Shown here: positions 9,432-18,770 of the stretch, piece after piece
Layout of the letters: the number at the start of each line of letters is the position of its first letter
Numbering within the stretch: position 1 is the stretch's first letter
Source: Chthoniobacteraceae bacterium
Lineage (GTDB): Bacteria > Verrucomicrobiota > Verrucomicrobiia > Chthoniobacterales > Chthoniobacteraceae
Length of the DNA stretch: 64,000 nucleotides
NCBI GenBank assembly: GCA_028293625.1
Contig: JAQGOL010000010.1
Location: forward strand, 1-64,000
Reading direction: 5' to 3'
Made by a program: the position numbers and the translations under genes
Notes under the pieces: model-generated
Databases searched by the model: none
Told to the model about the DNA's origin: nothing
The model's input: only the letters and a program-made list of their open reading frames with translations

Positions 9432-10883
9432 ATGTTCGCCAGCCCCCGCCGTTCCCGTCGCGAATTCCTCGGCTCGATCACGGGCGGCTTTGGAGCCCTG
9501 GCGCTCGGGGCATTGTCAAAAGGCCGAGCCGCCGCGCCTGCCATCCGGATTGATCCGATCAACCCGTTTCTTGCGCGGGCACCGCATTTTCTACCAAAAG
9601 CCAGGTCGGTAATTTTTCTCTACATGGTAGGTGGCCCATCAAGTATCGACACTTTTGATTACAAACCTGAGCTTCAAAAACTTGCGGGCCAACCTGTGCC
9701 GGCATCGATCCGCGAGGCGCTGAAAAACTCGCGCCATTCCAACGTATTTGAAGGATGCAAAGACGAACTGATGGCGAGTCCGTTCAAGTTCTCCGAGTAT
9801 GGCCAAAGTGGCATGTGGGTTTCGGAGCTCTACCCGCATCTGGCCAAGCGTGTGGACGACCTTTGCTTCATCCATTCACTCCAGGCCGAGAGCAACAATC
9901 ACGCTCCCGCCAGCTACCAGCTTCACACCGGCGAAACGCTGGCCGGCAAAGCAAGTCTCGGCTCGTGGATTACTTACGGACTCGGCACCGAAAATCAAAA
10001 TCTGCCAGGTTATGTCCTGCTCTTTGAAGCCGGCCCGCTTGGAGGCGCCCCCAACTATTCCAACGGATTTCTTCCAGCCGCGTTTCAAGGGACGCGCTTG
10101 CGCAGCGAGGGAACGCCTGTGCTCGATCTGCTCCCGCCAGCCGAGCTTGCCAATGGACAACGCGCTTCCCTTGACTTGATCCATCAGCTCAACCTCAAAC
10201 ATCGCGCTGCCCGCCCTGGAGTTACTGAACTTGATGCGCGCATCGCCAGTTACGAGCTCGCCTATCGGATGCAATCGGCCGCCTTGGAAGTGGGCGACGT
10301 CGATAAGGAAAGCCCCGCCCTGCGCAATGATTACGGGCTTGAACATGCCGATCCGCAGGTGGGAAAATTCGGACGCAAATGCCTGCTCGCCCGCCGCCTT
10401 GTTGAACGCGGAGTCCGTTTTGTGCAAATCTATAACATGTTCGACAAGGACGGCTGGGACGCGCACGCCAAGCTTGCCACAAATCATCCGCCCCTGGCCC
10501 GCCAGACTGATCAACCGATCGCCGCCCTCATCAATGATCTTAAACAGCGGGGGCTTCTTGATGAAACCCTCGTTGTTTGCGCCAGTGAATTTGGCCGCAC
10601 CCCGATGATGCAAGGCGATCAAGGCCGCCAGCATAATGCCGCCGGATTTACCATCTGGATGGCCGGCGGCGGAGTCCAACCCGGCACCCGCATTGGGGCG
10701 ACCGACGCTATTGGTCTGATGGCGGCCGAACAGCCGTGTGATTTTAAAGATCTTCACGCCACGATTCTCGCCGCGCTCGGCTTAAATCACGACGATCTCC
10801 TCTTTGAACACAATGGGCGGCCCGAACGGCTTACCGGCATTGCTGGCAACGCCGAGATCATCAAAGGGGTCCTGCGTCCTTAA
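9432..10883 (+). CDS. DUF1501 domain protein with Tat signal
   Basis: I start at ATG 9432, giving 483 residues, because it begins MFASPRRSRREFLGSITGGF. This holds a twin-arginine motif (SRREFLG) and a hydrophobic h-region ending near LSKGRAAAPA. The upstream TTG at 9411 adds only seven residues. The mature protein has the sulfatase-like DUF1501 pattern: IFLYMVGGPSSIDTFDYKPEL near the N terminus, FIHSLQAESNNHAPA, VQIYNMFDKDGWDAH, and VVCASEFGRTPMMQ followed by GRQHNAAGFTIWMAGGGVQPG. The retained Asp, His and Arg positions resemble the alkaline-phosphatase-like fold. Export in folded form by Tat suggests that a metal cofactor is loaded in the cytoplasm. It is the usual partner of the PSCyt1 protein encoded divergently. 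Confidence 0.95.
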   Translation: MFASPRRSRREFLGSITGGFGALALGALSKGRAAAPAIRIDPINPFLARAPHFLPKARSVIFLYMVGGPSSIDTFDYKPELQKLAGQPVPASIREALKNSRHSNVFEGCKDELMASPFKFSEYGQSGMWVSELYPHLAKRVDDLCFIHSLQAESNNHAPASYQLHTGETLAGKASLGSWITYGLGTENQNLPGYVLLFEAGPLGGAPNYSNGFLPAAFQGTRLRSEGTPVLDLLPPAELANGQRASLDLIHQLNLKHRAARPGVTELDARIASYELAYRMQSAALEVGDVDKESPALRNDYGLEHADPQVGKFGRKCLLARRLVERGVRFVQIYNMFDKDGWDAHAKLATNHPPLARQTDQPIAALINDLKQRGLLDETLVVCASEFGRTPMMQGDQGRQHNAAGFTIWMAGGGVQPGTRIGATDAIGLMAAEQPCDFKDLHATILAALGLNHDDLLFEHNGRPERLTGIAGNAEIIKGVLRP

Positions 10884-11222
10884 TAGACTGCATACTATCT
10901 TTCCCAAGCCACCCGATGTAGCGCTGTGCAACGGGAGCGGGAACAAAAACGCGTAGACCCGGATAGTAAACTTCATTTATGCAAATCTGAAACTACCAGC
11001 AGCAGGCTTATTTCCACCACAACCGTGCACTTAATAGAGCTCAAAAACCATAGGCAATTTAACAAATGGCAAACATAAAAATGATCATTGAATGAGCTCA
11101 CATGCAATCCGTGATCCAGAAAAACATGCACAATGCGCGTTCCCCCAAAACATACAAATTTACTCCTGCCCGCGTTTTTCCTAAGCTCTTATCGAGCTTG
11201 AGTAAAGCAGCCACTGAATTAA
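10884..11222. other. AT-rich intergenic region, no gene seen
   Basis: This stretch is clearly richer in A and T than its surroundings and has no ORF with coding character. Together with the following remnant it looks like decayed sequence. Confidence 0.45.
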
Positions 11223-11507
11223 TCGATTAGTCCCGGATTTACTCTCACCGGTCTTACAGTGGGAGTTCCGTATAGCTTTAGCTTCTATGCGTCGCGAATC
11301 GGAGCCGGGGGAGACATAAGGACAACCGATTATTTTGTCAGCGGATCGATCAACGGGATGACAAAACTCAATGTAAGCGAAAACGTCAATGGAGCGGCTT
11401 TCGGTATTCGGAATAACGCCTACTTCAGCCGGCGAACCTTCCGTGGCAATGCTTTACAGCATTGCGCTTCTAGTAGTTCAAAGCCGCCGCCCAACCGCAG
11501 GGCTTAG
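11223..11507 (+). pseudogene. Remnant of a PEP-CTERM-type (choice-of-anchor) secreted protein
   Basis: After an in-frame stop at 11220-11222 the frame reads FTLTGLTVGVPYSFSFYASR and then, after a short Gly-rich turn, TTDYFVSGSINGMTKLNVSE and NVNGAAFGIRNNA. This matches the strand pattern seen near the C terminus of many verrucomicrobial PEP-CTERM proteins, where a TAGTTYTFTFYASR-like motif precedes a TVTG/N-rich block. The expected continuation (a short strand, then the PEP-CTERM anchor helix) is missing. The frame runs into unrelated sequence and stops at 11505-11507, and there is no upstream start, signal peptide or N-terminal body. I read it as a truncated gene fragment. The family match is from memory of the motif, not from a search. 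Confidence 0.5.
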
Positions 11508-11601
11508 AGTGCGGTGTGCCTCAGTCGGATTTCCTCTGTTCTGGAACTTCAACGGCAACTTAGCTCATTCGCACTTGAAGAGCTTGGGGCCGGAGACGGA
11601 A

Positions 11602-11641
11602 TAAAAAAACCGCCGGGAGCCAGCAGGCTTCCGGCGGTTTA
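11602..11641 (-). terminator. Rho-independent terminator of tkt
   Basis: A near-perfect hairpin pairs AACCGCCGGGAGCC with GGCTTCCGGCGGTT around a short AGCA loop. On the minus strand it is followed by a run of seven T. It lies 14 bases past the tkt stop codon. Confidence 0.85.
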
Positions 11642-11654
11642 TTTTGACGTCGTG

Positions 11655-13646
11655 TTAGGCTAAAGATTGAGCGGCTTCAACGACTGATTTGGCGTTGATA
11701 CCAAAGAAATCCATCACCTTGTTGCCGGGGGCACTGATGCCGAACCGGGGAATTCCGATGACTTTTCCATCGATGCCGACATAACGGTACCAAGGATCAG
11801 GGACACCGGCTTCAATCGCAACCCGGCGGCGGCAGCTGCTGGGGAGCACCGATTCCTTATAGGCGGGGCTTTGAGATTCAAACCGTTCAAGGCACGGCAT
11901 CGAAACAACGCGAACACCGGCTCCGAGCTCTTTGGCGGCGGCTACCGCGTGCTGAAGCTCGCTTCCGCAGCCTATGAGAATGGTTTTCAGTTCCCCTGTT
12001 TCATGAATGGCGATGTAACCGCCAAGGCGCACGCCATTGCGGCGGGTCTCGACCGGGATTTCATTAAGCATCGGCACGACCTGCCGGGTAAGCGCCAGAA
12101 GGGTTGGTCCGGTGGTGCGTTCAATGGCAGCCACGAATGCGCCGGCGGTCTCTTCCGGATCGGCTGGACGAATGACGTCAAGCTGAGGGATCACACGCAG
12201 ACCAGCAACCGTTTCCACGGGCTGATGAGTCGGTCCGTCTTCGCCTACGCCAATGGAGTCGTGTGTAAAGATATAGATAACCGGCAGCCTGGAGAGCGCT
12301 GCGATGCGGATTGCGGGACGGGCGTAATCGGCGAAAACCAGAAAGGTGGCGCCGCTCGGCCGGAAGATTCCGTCGTAAGCAAAGCCGTTGAGCATCGAAG
12401 CCATGGCATGCTCCCGGATTCCGAAGCGGATGTTGCGGCCACTCTGATTTTCAGGAGTGAAATCTTTGTCGGAATTGATGTAGTTAAGCGTCGAGCCATG
12501 CAGATCCGCGCTGCCGCTGATGAAAGTAGGAATCGCGGCGGCCAAAGGCTGCAGCACGTCACTTCCAGCCTTGCGTGTGGCGATCTTGGTGTCGGCAGGA
12601 AACGCTGGAATATGATCGATCAAATCGAGGGGAAGAATGTTTCCCAGCGCATCGGCGAGTTCTTTTGCGCGAACCGGATGGGCGCTCTCCCACATCTGAA
12701 AGGTGCCGGACCATTCCTCGTATTTTTCAACAAGCTTGTTTTTGTGAGCTTGAAAATAGGCGCGCGTCTCTTCGGAAACAAAGAAATGCTCATTCTCGGG
12801 CAAGCCAAGCCCCTTGCGAGCGGCATCAACAAATTTAGCGCCACCTTCTCCATGAGCTTTGGCGGTGCCGGCTACTTCGGGAATGCCTTTGCCAATCAGG
12901 GTCTTTGCGATGATCAGCTGTGGTTTGCCGACTGCATTTTTAGCCCGCTCAATAGCTTCAAAAATAGCGACCAGATCGTTACCCGGCACAGTCTGAACGT
13001 CGAATCCGTAAGCCTCGTAGCGTTTTGCGGCATCCTCGCTTTGCGAAGCTATAGCCATCGCGTCGAGAGTAACGTCATTGGAATCGTAAATAAGCACCAG
13101 GTTATCAAGCTTGTTATGGCCGGCAAAGGAGGAAGCTTCGCTTGAAACGCCTTCCTGCAAGCAGCCATCCCCGGCCAGACAGAAGATATGGTTATCGAAG
13201 ATCCGGTAGTCGTCTGTGTTGTAACGCGCGGCTGCCATCTTCTGCGACATTGCCATTCCGACGGCGTTGGCGACACCCTGGCCCAGCGGCCCGGTGGTGC
13301 ATTCAACTCCTTCAGTTTCGAACGACTCAGGATGCCCTGGCGTGTGGCTTCCAAAGGCGCGGAAATTTTTCACCTGCTCAAGCGTGACCATTGGATAGCC
13401 GGCCAAATGGAGCCAGGCATAAAGGAACATCGAGCCGTGTCCCGCGGAGAGCACAAAGCGATCTCGATTGAGCCAGCGCGGCTCGTCCGGATTGTAGTTC
13501 AAAGCCGACCCAAAAAGGGCGGCACCAATCTCCGCGCATCCAAGCGGGAGACCGAGGTGACCGGAGGAGCACGCATGGACGGCATCCATGGCGAGGCCGC
13601 GCGCTTCATTCGCGGCGCGAGAGAGGGCATCGAGATTCAGTGTCAT
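11655..13646 (-). CDS. tkt: Transketolase
   Basis: At 663 residues this is the usual length for transketolase (EC 2.2.1.1), the thiamine-diphosphate enzyme moving two-carbon units in the pentose phosphate pathway. The N-terminal ThDP-binding half shows [31 protein letters not shown] and the [13 protein letters not shown]...YDSN metal/ThDP motif. The central pyrimidine half has [14 protein letters not shown] with the catalytic Glu, and [18 protein letters not shown]. The C-terminal domain ends in an Ala-Ala-Gln-Ser-Leu-Ala tail. The gene is followed by its own terminator, and a terminator also precedes it, so it is likely transcribed alone. Confidence 0.97.
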   Translation of the reverse strand: MTLNLDALSRAANEARGLAMDAVHACSSGHLGLPLGCAEIGAALFGSALNYNPDEPRWLNRDRFVLSAGHGSMFLYAWLHLAGYPMVTLEQVKNFRAFGSHTPGHPESFETEGVECTTGPLGQGVANAVGMAMSQKMAAARYNTDDYRIFDNHIFCLAGDGCLQEGVSSEASSFAGHNKLDNLVLIYDSNDVTLDAMAIASQSEDAAKRYEAYGFDVQTVPGNDLVAIFEAIERAKNAVGKPQLIIAKTLIGKGIPEVAGTAKAHGEGGAKFVDAARKGLGLPENEHFFVSEETRAYFQAHKNKLVEKYEEWSGTFQMWESAHPVRAKELADALGNILPLDLIDHIPAFPADTKIATRKAGSDVLQPLAAAIPTFISGSADLHGSTLNYINSDKDFTPENQSGRNIRFGIREHAMASMLNGFAYDGIFRPSGATFLVFADYARPAIRIAALSRLPVIYIFTHDSIGVGEDGPTHQPVETVAGLRVIPQLDVIRPADPEETAGAFVAAIERTTGPTLLALTRQVVPMLNEIPVETRRNGVRLGGYIAIHETGELKTILIGCGSELQHAVAAAKELGAGVRVVSMPCLERFESQSPAYKESVLPSSCRRRVAIEAGVPDPWYRYVGIDGKVIGIPRFGISAPGNKVMDFFGINAKSVVEAAQSLA

Positions 13647-13732
13647 AAGGGTGTTTTAGGAAAGGGTTGCAGCCTAAGAAGTGACCCCGGCAAGTCAAGA
13701 TTGCACACCAGCGCTTTATGAAACATCCGGAG

Positions 13733-13776
13733 GGAAATAAAAAACCGGCGACGCTTACTAAGAAGCGGCGCCGGTC
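13733..13776 (-). terminator. Rho-independent terminator of the giant-gene cluster
   Basis: The hairpin ACCGGCGACGCTT (13744-13756), loop ACTAAG, AAGCGGCGCCGGT (13763-13775) has one mismatch. A T-rich tail follows on the minus strand (TTTTTTATTT). It lies about 20 bases past the stop of the subtilase gene and separates the cluster from tkt. Confidence 0.8.
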
Positions 13777-13796
13777 TTTATTAACCAACTTGAATT

Positions 13797-16700
13797 CTAC
13801 TGAGGGGCGTTTGCCGGCGGTTGCGCAGGCTCCAGAAGGACCTTTCCAGTCTGGATTGTGACTCCGCTAATAGAACTTCCAAGGAAGGAGCCGACCCCGA
13901 TATTCTGTTTCTGGAAAAGGACGCCATTAATCGGCGTTCTCTTCGAGCTGACGGGATGAAGGAACGATCCGCTAAATGTGCCTGTTTTCGTGTTGATATT
14001 CAGGCTCACTGAATCAGTCCCGGGAGTGGTAATGATCACCTTATTGGAATCATCATAGGTGGCGGACTTGATGATTGGATTCACGATATTGCCCTCGTCG
14101 ATGGTGAGCTTCGCGTTTCCATCAGTCGAAGCAAAACCGGCTAATACGCGGCCACCAGCAGCAGGCGTATAGATGGAGCCAATGACGTCGTTATTATGAA
14201 CGGTAAACCCCTGCGGGTAGATCTTGTCGGTGGCACGCGTTGGCTTAAACCAATCGATCTGCCCGTGGAAGTCGCTGTCAGTCTGGGTCGCGTCCTGGGT
14301 AATGATACCGAGAACAACACCTTTCCGTAAATACGGCTGCGAGTAGAAGGCCCAGGTCAGATCCTTGCTGAGTGGCTGATTCAGAACGATTTTCGTTCCG
14401 TCACCCAGAGTGATGTTTGCATGAACGAGGCCGGCGGAATCAATCTTCGCGACGCCATAACCGTTGCCGTGAGGATCGAACTGAGTGTTACCGAGCGGCG
14501 CATTGGGAGGCAGCACGATTGTATAGCTCTTTACAAGCGCGTCAGGCAGGGGATTGGCTCTCCCGTAGACCGCGTGGTCTGCCTGAACATTAAGTGTAAA
14601 GCCGGAGGAAACAATGGTTCCTATGATCTGCTGGCTCCCCTCAGGAGAGAGGTCGACCTTCAGGCTAACCTCAAAGGGCAGGTCATTCTTACGAGGAATC
14701 GTTCCCACAAACAGCCCGTCACCGCTGAATTCGCCTCTGAAGGCATAAGATGAACCAGGCAGGAGGAGTTTCCCGGAGAAGAGTCCGCTACTCGTTACAT
14801 TGAGGTCGACGTAACCCGACGATTCAACTGCGAATACCGCGTTTCGTGCCAAGCCGGAATAACGTCCCACCAAGGCAGGAACAAAGGGACTCGGAACAAA
14901 CTCAGCTTGCAAGGTCGCCTCGGAGGCCGGCATGACAAAGCTAATGGTGCGGGCCGGGCTCGTAACCAAACCTGTCCAACCTTTAAAGACCTGTCCGGGA
15001 GCTGGCCTTGCCGCGATTGAATAAGTCAACCCGGCTTCACGGGTGGAAGTGGGCAGGAATCCGGGAGAGACACTGCCAGCACCTGCGACTGACACTGTTA
15101 ATGCCTGTTCCTTGACATACTTGAATAGCGCGGAAGAGATCTTCGAGCGGTTCCCATCTGAATCGACACTGGCGATTTCAAGTGTGTTAAACCCGTAACG
15201 CACTTCGCCGCCGGCGATGTCAGGGAGGCCCAGCTCGAAATTCCATTTCGCACTCGCACCGGTGATTTCAGCACTTGAGATCACCTTCCACTCACTCCCA
15301 TTAATCCGATACTCCACCCGATTGATGCCGGAGTTGTCGGTTGCAGTGCCTGAAACAAGCACCTTGTTCGGAGAAACTATCCGAGCCCCATTTTTAGGTT
15401 CGGAAAGGACCGTTCTTGGAATCACGGCGTCTGGTAGCTGCTCGTCTTCAAGGATTGTCAGCGTTATCGAGCTTGGGAAACCGAAATCAAATTCGCGGTT
15501 CGGGTTGTTAGCCAACGATATGACGACGGTTTTGATAGCCTGATAGACGGAATCATCCTTGGGTATTACATCAAGGACAACCTCGGACTGCCCCACCGGA
15601 ATCACGACCTTTTCAGGAAGCGGCTTAAGCGTATGGGCATCCACGTAGTTGCTGCCGTTGAGCTGCGTTCCGGTAAAGCTGAGATCAACTTCCAAGTCAG
15701 TCGCATTGATTGTCGGAGCCGACGCGGGATCATTCGCGTATCGCATGATTCGAACATGAGCAACCCGGTTAGGATCCTCTTCCTTAAGCAATGTAAGGCT
15801 GGACGAAATCTTCACAAACGGCCTGTCATGATCGAGAATGCGCACCTGTGCCGTAGAGGGAGCCCCTACCGCATAAGTTCCTGAGTCATCAGACAAAATG
15901 GTGAGATCAACTGTTTCAGTTCCTTCAATGTTGCCATCTTCGCGAGTGACGACCGTGACAGTGGTCGAAGTCTCGTTAGGAGGGATGATCGCGTTGTAGA
16001 TGATTGAAGACGAAGAGAGCGTATAATCGCCGCCTGGCTGTGAGCCAAAGGTGGCTGTTCCGCCAATGAGATATTTGACAGTCAGCGCCGCTGGTGAAGG
16101 AACGGTGCGGGAAATCGTGAATGTTCCGTTATCCGCAGCCACGCCTTCCGTAGGTTCCTTGGCAATCGGATCAGTTGCTTCCACGCTAACTGTGTTTGAA
16201 TCGTTATCGCGAATGAGGATCGTTGCCAAATTGATGCCACCAAGCGAGGCACCGCGAGGATTTTTCAGAAGCAGATAAATGACTTCATCCTCCTCGGCAA
16301 TTGTGTCGTGCAGAATCGGAATATTGATTTCCTTATTCGTCTCGCCATCGGCAAAGGTGATGGTTCCTCCAACCGGCGAGTAATCAGGGTTAACAACATT
16401 AAGGCCGGAAGCGGTGGCGGTGCCACGAGGGCTCGTGGAGAAATCGACCTGCGCGATTCCGACGGGCGGCCCGAGCCGCTGCACGTTCACTGTGAGGACT
16501 GAAGGAGATCCGCCGGAGGTTACATTGTCGGGCTCGCTGATGTTGTAGCGCGCCTTTTCAAACTTGATGCGCTGCGGAGTGCTCGGCGTGCCGTAAATAT
16601 GAACTGAGGCGGATTCGAGTTTTCCAAGGGTTCCCTTTAGCTTGTCGGCAACCAGCACTTTCCATGTGCCCGTGCTGTTTTCGCCCCAATGATGATTGGA

Positions 16701-18734
16701 AGTAAATATCCAGCCGAGTTGAGGGCCGTCGAATACGGAATACTTGAAGTTTTTGTCATCACCGAGCGGAGTGCCGCCTGCGACAAGAAGACTTTTTGTG
16801 CCATCAGGCGAGACCAGCGTAATTGAAAGATCGCTACGCCGCTCATGGGCGATAGAAACCGCTACCTCGACCGTTTCAACTCGGAGATTGGGGAAGTTAG
16901 GACCCGAGAAGTTGAACTGCAGAGGTAATCCCACCGTTCCTCCGTCATCAGGAATCTTCAGCGGAAAAACATTGGATTGATACGCAATGGATTGATCCTG
17001 TTCCTGAGCCAGATGACTCCAGTCCAGAGAGCGAATCACAGCAGCCGAGGCATCAACCATTCCTCCGCCGTATTTGTGGTTAAACTTAAATCCCGCCGCA
17101 TTATTGATCCAGTCCGGATCCGGTATATCGACCTGAACAGCAGTGGAGATGAGAATTTCTTTTACGTCGCGCCAGGTGAGGTCGGGGTTTGCTCCAAGCA
17201 TCAATGCGCAGACACCGGCGGTAAGCGGTGTGGCAGAGGAAGTACCGCCGAAGGAATTTGTATAGTTGGTGTCAGCCAGTTCCGTTCCGAAGGTAGGCGG
17301 GTTATAGCCTTCAACCCCGGTTGTATCCGTGGTAACAATTCCAAGCGTGCCGCCGTTTGAAGGAGCCGAGACAAGCACATTAGCGCCAATCTCACTATAA
17401 AACGAGGCACCTCCCAGGTTATCAATCGCGCCAACCGCAATCACAAAACGGGAATTTGCGTATCCGTTCAAGTTAGCCTCGCTGCCATCGCCATTGCCAT
17501 TGCCGGCCGCGAAAAGCGTGATCTGCCCCTTGCCTCCACGGCCCAGGACGGCAGCATCGCGGAGTGCAGCGCGAGTAAGGACATCAGGAGCGAGCAACCC
17601 AAAGGCTGCGGTTCTGGGTCCCCAGCTGTTATTTGAGATGTCAACGATAGCGTTGCCCTGTGGTTTCCAATAGAGAGCGCTTGCTTCCTCATCGTCAGTA
17701 ACGGGGACAAAGCCGCTCTCATTGATAAGCCGCAAGCCGAGAAGCCGTGAGGATGGAGAGGCGCCGGTCACGCCGAGATAGCTATTATCAGACGGGTTGA
17801 AGGAACCGTTGTTTTGAGCAGCCGCAGCAACGCCTGCCACTGAAGTGCCGTGCTGATCTCCAAAATGCGGATTGGGATCGATATCTTCGTCCAGGAAATC
17901 GTAATGCAGCAGAGAATTGACAGCAGGAACATTCGGCAGCAAATCGGGGTGATTTGTTTGAAGGCAGCTATCGACGATCGAGATGGTGATTCCAGCGCCC
18001 AGAGTAACTTTCCATGCATCAAGAATGTTAACGTCAATCCCGAGCTTGCTCCCTTGCTGGCCGGTATTGTGCAGGTGCCATTGCGCGGGAAAAAAGCGGT
18101 CTTTCGGCAGCGCCATCGCTTCCCACGAATGACCGAGCATCGGATTGGCATTGACACCAGCCGCCTTGAGGGCGGCAAGCGCGGAGAGAACATCGTGCGC
18201 AGTCGGCATGATGAATATCACGAGCCCGGCTTCGGAAGTAGGACGAATCGAAGTAGCGCCGACCTTTGCCGAGAGCTCCGCAGCCGAAGTTCCCTCGGGA
18301 ACTTTCACAAGGATCTTCGTTGTAATAATACGCCGGCTTCCTTTTCCGGCGGGAACACCTTCCACATAAAGCACCGGAAAGAGCTTCGCGTCGGGAAAAG
18401 TGGTGCTTACCTCATCGCTATGGGTCCGCGCCTTCGCTGCGTCGAAGATGTGGGGAAGCTTCACCAATGCGTGGCTGTCTGTGGAATCAAGGACCGTCAG
18501 ACCCGGCAGGGCGGCTTCAATGCGGGCGCGCAAATTGTTAGCCAGCAGAGGAACCGGCGTTTGAACGTAGACCTCGTCCTGGGCCAGAACGAAATTGCGC
18601 ACGGCACCGGCATCAATGAATTGATAGCCGGCGGCCGCCTGCGCGACAGCGCCGGACGGGATGAGGCCAAGGAACGCGCCCAGCAAAATGGCGAGCGCGG
18701 GAAGAACCGGCTTTATGGGTTTTCGGTAAAACAT
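13797..18734 (-). CDS. Large secreted subtilase with P domain and Calx-beta repeats
   Basis: ATG 18734 gives about 1645 residues and begins directly at a signal peptide (MFYRKPIKPVLPALAILLGA, then FLGLIPSGAVAQAAA). A GTG at 18770, immediately after the upstream stop, would add 12 residues. A pro-region of about 200 residues precedes the S8 domain. The triad is intact: D255 (SIVDSCL), H295 (HGTSVAG) and S499 (GGTSSATP), with the oxyanion Asn in FAAGNGNG. A proprotein-convertase P domain lies at about 625-715 (HERRSDLSITLVSPDG, GTWKVLVAD). Three Calx-beta-like domains span about 720-1140, with NDSNTVSVE, ILDHDRPFVKI and ILEDEQLP boundaries. An Ig-like domain and an InlB-type beta repeat (GSVSPGF...FKGWTG) follow. 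The last 300 residues hold two related GxFSGxL-type beta units. It is probably an extracellular processing or degradative protease. It is last in the giant-gene cluster. Confidence 0.93.
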   Translation of the reverse strand: MFYRKPIKPVLPALAILLGAFLGLIPSGAVAQAAAGYQFIDAGAVRNFVLAQDEVYVQTPVPLLANNLRARIEAALPGLTVLDSTDSHALVKLPHIFDAAKARTHSDEVSTTFPDAKLFPVLYVEGVPAGKGSRRIITTKILVKVPEGTSAAELSAKVGATSIRPTSEAGLVIFIMPTAHDVLSALAALKAAGVNANPMLGHSWEAMALPKDRFFPAQWHLHNTGQQGSKLGIDVNILDAWKVTLGAGITISIVDSCLQTNHPDLLPNVPAVNSLLHYDFLDEDIDPNPHFGDQHGTSVAGVAAAAQNNGSFNPSDNSYLGVTGASPSSRLLGLRLINESGFVPVTDDEEASALYWKPQGNAIVDISNNSWGPRTAAFGLLAPDVLTRAALRDAAVLGRGGKGQITLFAAGNGNGDGSEANLNGYANSRFVIAVGAIDNLGGASFYSEIGANVLVSAPSNGGTLGIVTTDTTGVEGYNPPTFGTELADTNYTNSFGGTSSATPLTAGVCALMLGANPDLTWRDVKEILISTAVQVDIPDPDWINNAAGFKFNHKYGGGMVDASAAVIRSLDWSHLAQEQDQSIAYQSNVFPLKIPDDGGTVGLPLQFNFSGPNFPNLRVETVEVAVSIAHERRSDLSITLVSPDGTKSLLVAGGTPLGDDKNFKYSVFDGPQLGWIFTSNHHWGENSTGTWKVLVADKLKGTLGKLESASVHIYGTPSTPQRIKFEKARYNISEPDNVTSGGSPSVLTVNVQRLGPPVGIAQVDFSTSPRGTATASGLNVVNPDYSPVGGTITFADGETNKEINIPILHDTIAEEDEVIYLLLKNPRGASLGGINLATILIRDNDSNTVSVEATDPIAKEPTEGVAADNGTFTISRTVPSPAALTVKYLIGGTATFGSQPGGDYTLSSSSIIYNAIIPPNETSTTVTVVTREDGNIEGTETVDLTILSDDSGTYAVGAPSTAQVRILDHDRPFVKISSSLTLLKEEDPNRVAHVRIMRYANDPASAPTINATDLEVDLSFTGTQLNGSNYVDAHTLKPLPEKVVIPVGQSEVVLDVIPKDDSVYQAIKTVVISLANNPNREFDFGFPSSITLTILEDEQLPDAVIPRTVLSEPKNGARIVSPNKVLVSGTATDNSGINRVEYRINGSEWKVISSAEITGASAKWNFELGLPDIAGGEVRYGFNTLEIASVDSDGNRSKISSALFKYVKEQALTVSVAGAGSVSPGFLPTSTREAGLTYSIAARPAPGQVFKGWTGLVTSPARTISFVMPASEATLQAEFVPSPFVPALVGRYSGLARNAVFAVESSGYVDLNVTSSGLFSGKLLLPGSSYAFRGEFSGDGLFVGTIPRKNDLPFEVSLKVDLSPEGSQQIIGTIVSSGFTLNVQADHAVYGRANPLPDALVKSYTIVLPPNAPLGNTQFDPHGNGYGVAKIDSAGLVHANITLGDGTKIVLNQPLSKDLTWAFYSQPYLRKGVVLGIITQDATQTDSDFHGQIDWFKPTRATDKIYPQGFTVHNNDVIGSIYTPAAGGRVLAGFASTDGNAKLTIDEGNIVNPIIKSATYDDSNKVIITTPGTDSVSLNINTKTGTFSGSFLHPVSSKRTPINGVLFQKQNIGVGSFLGSSISGVTIQTGKVLLEPAQPPANAPQ

Positions 18735-18770
18735 GGGGGAAACAGGTGGCTGAATCTGGGTGCCTTTCAC

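Noticed and set aside
11508-11601. Short frame following the PEP-CTERM remnant
   Set aside because: No sequence resembling the missing C-terminal anchor was found in the three plus-strand frames.
11871-13145. A 424-codon plus-strand ORF opposite tkt
   Set aside because: The minus-strand transketolase has intact motifs throughout, so this is its complementary open frame.
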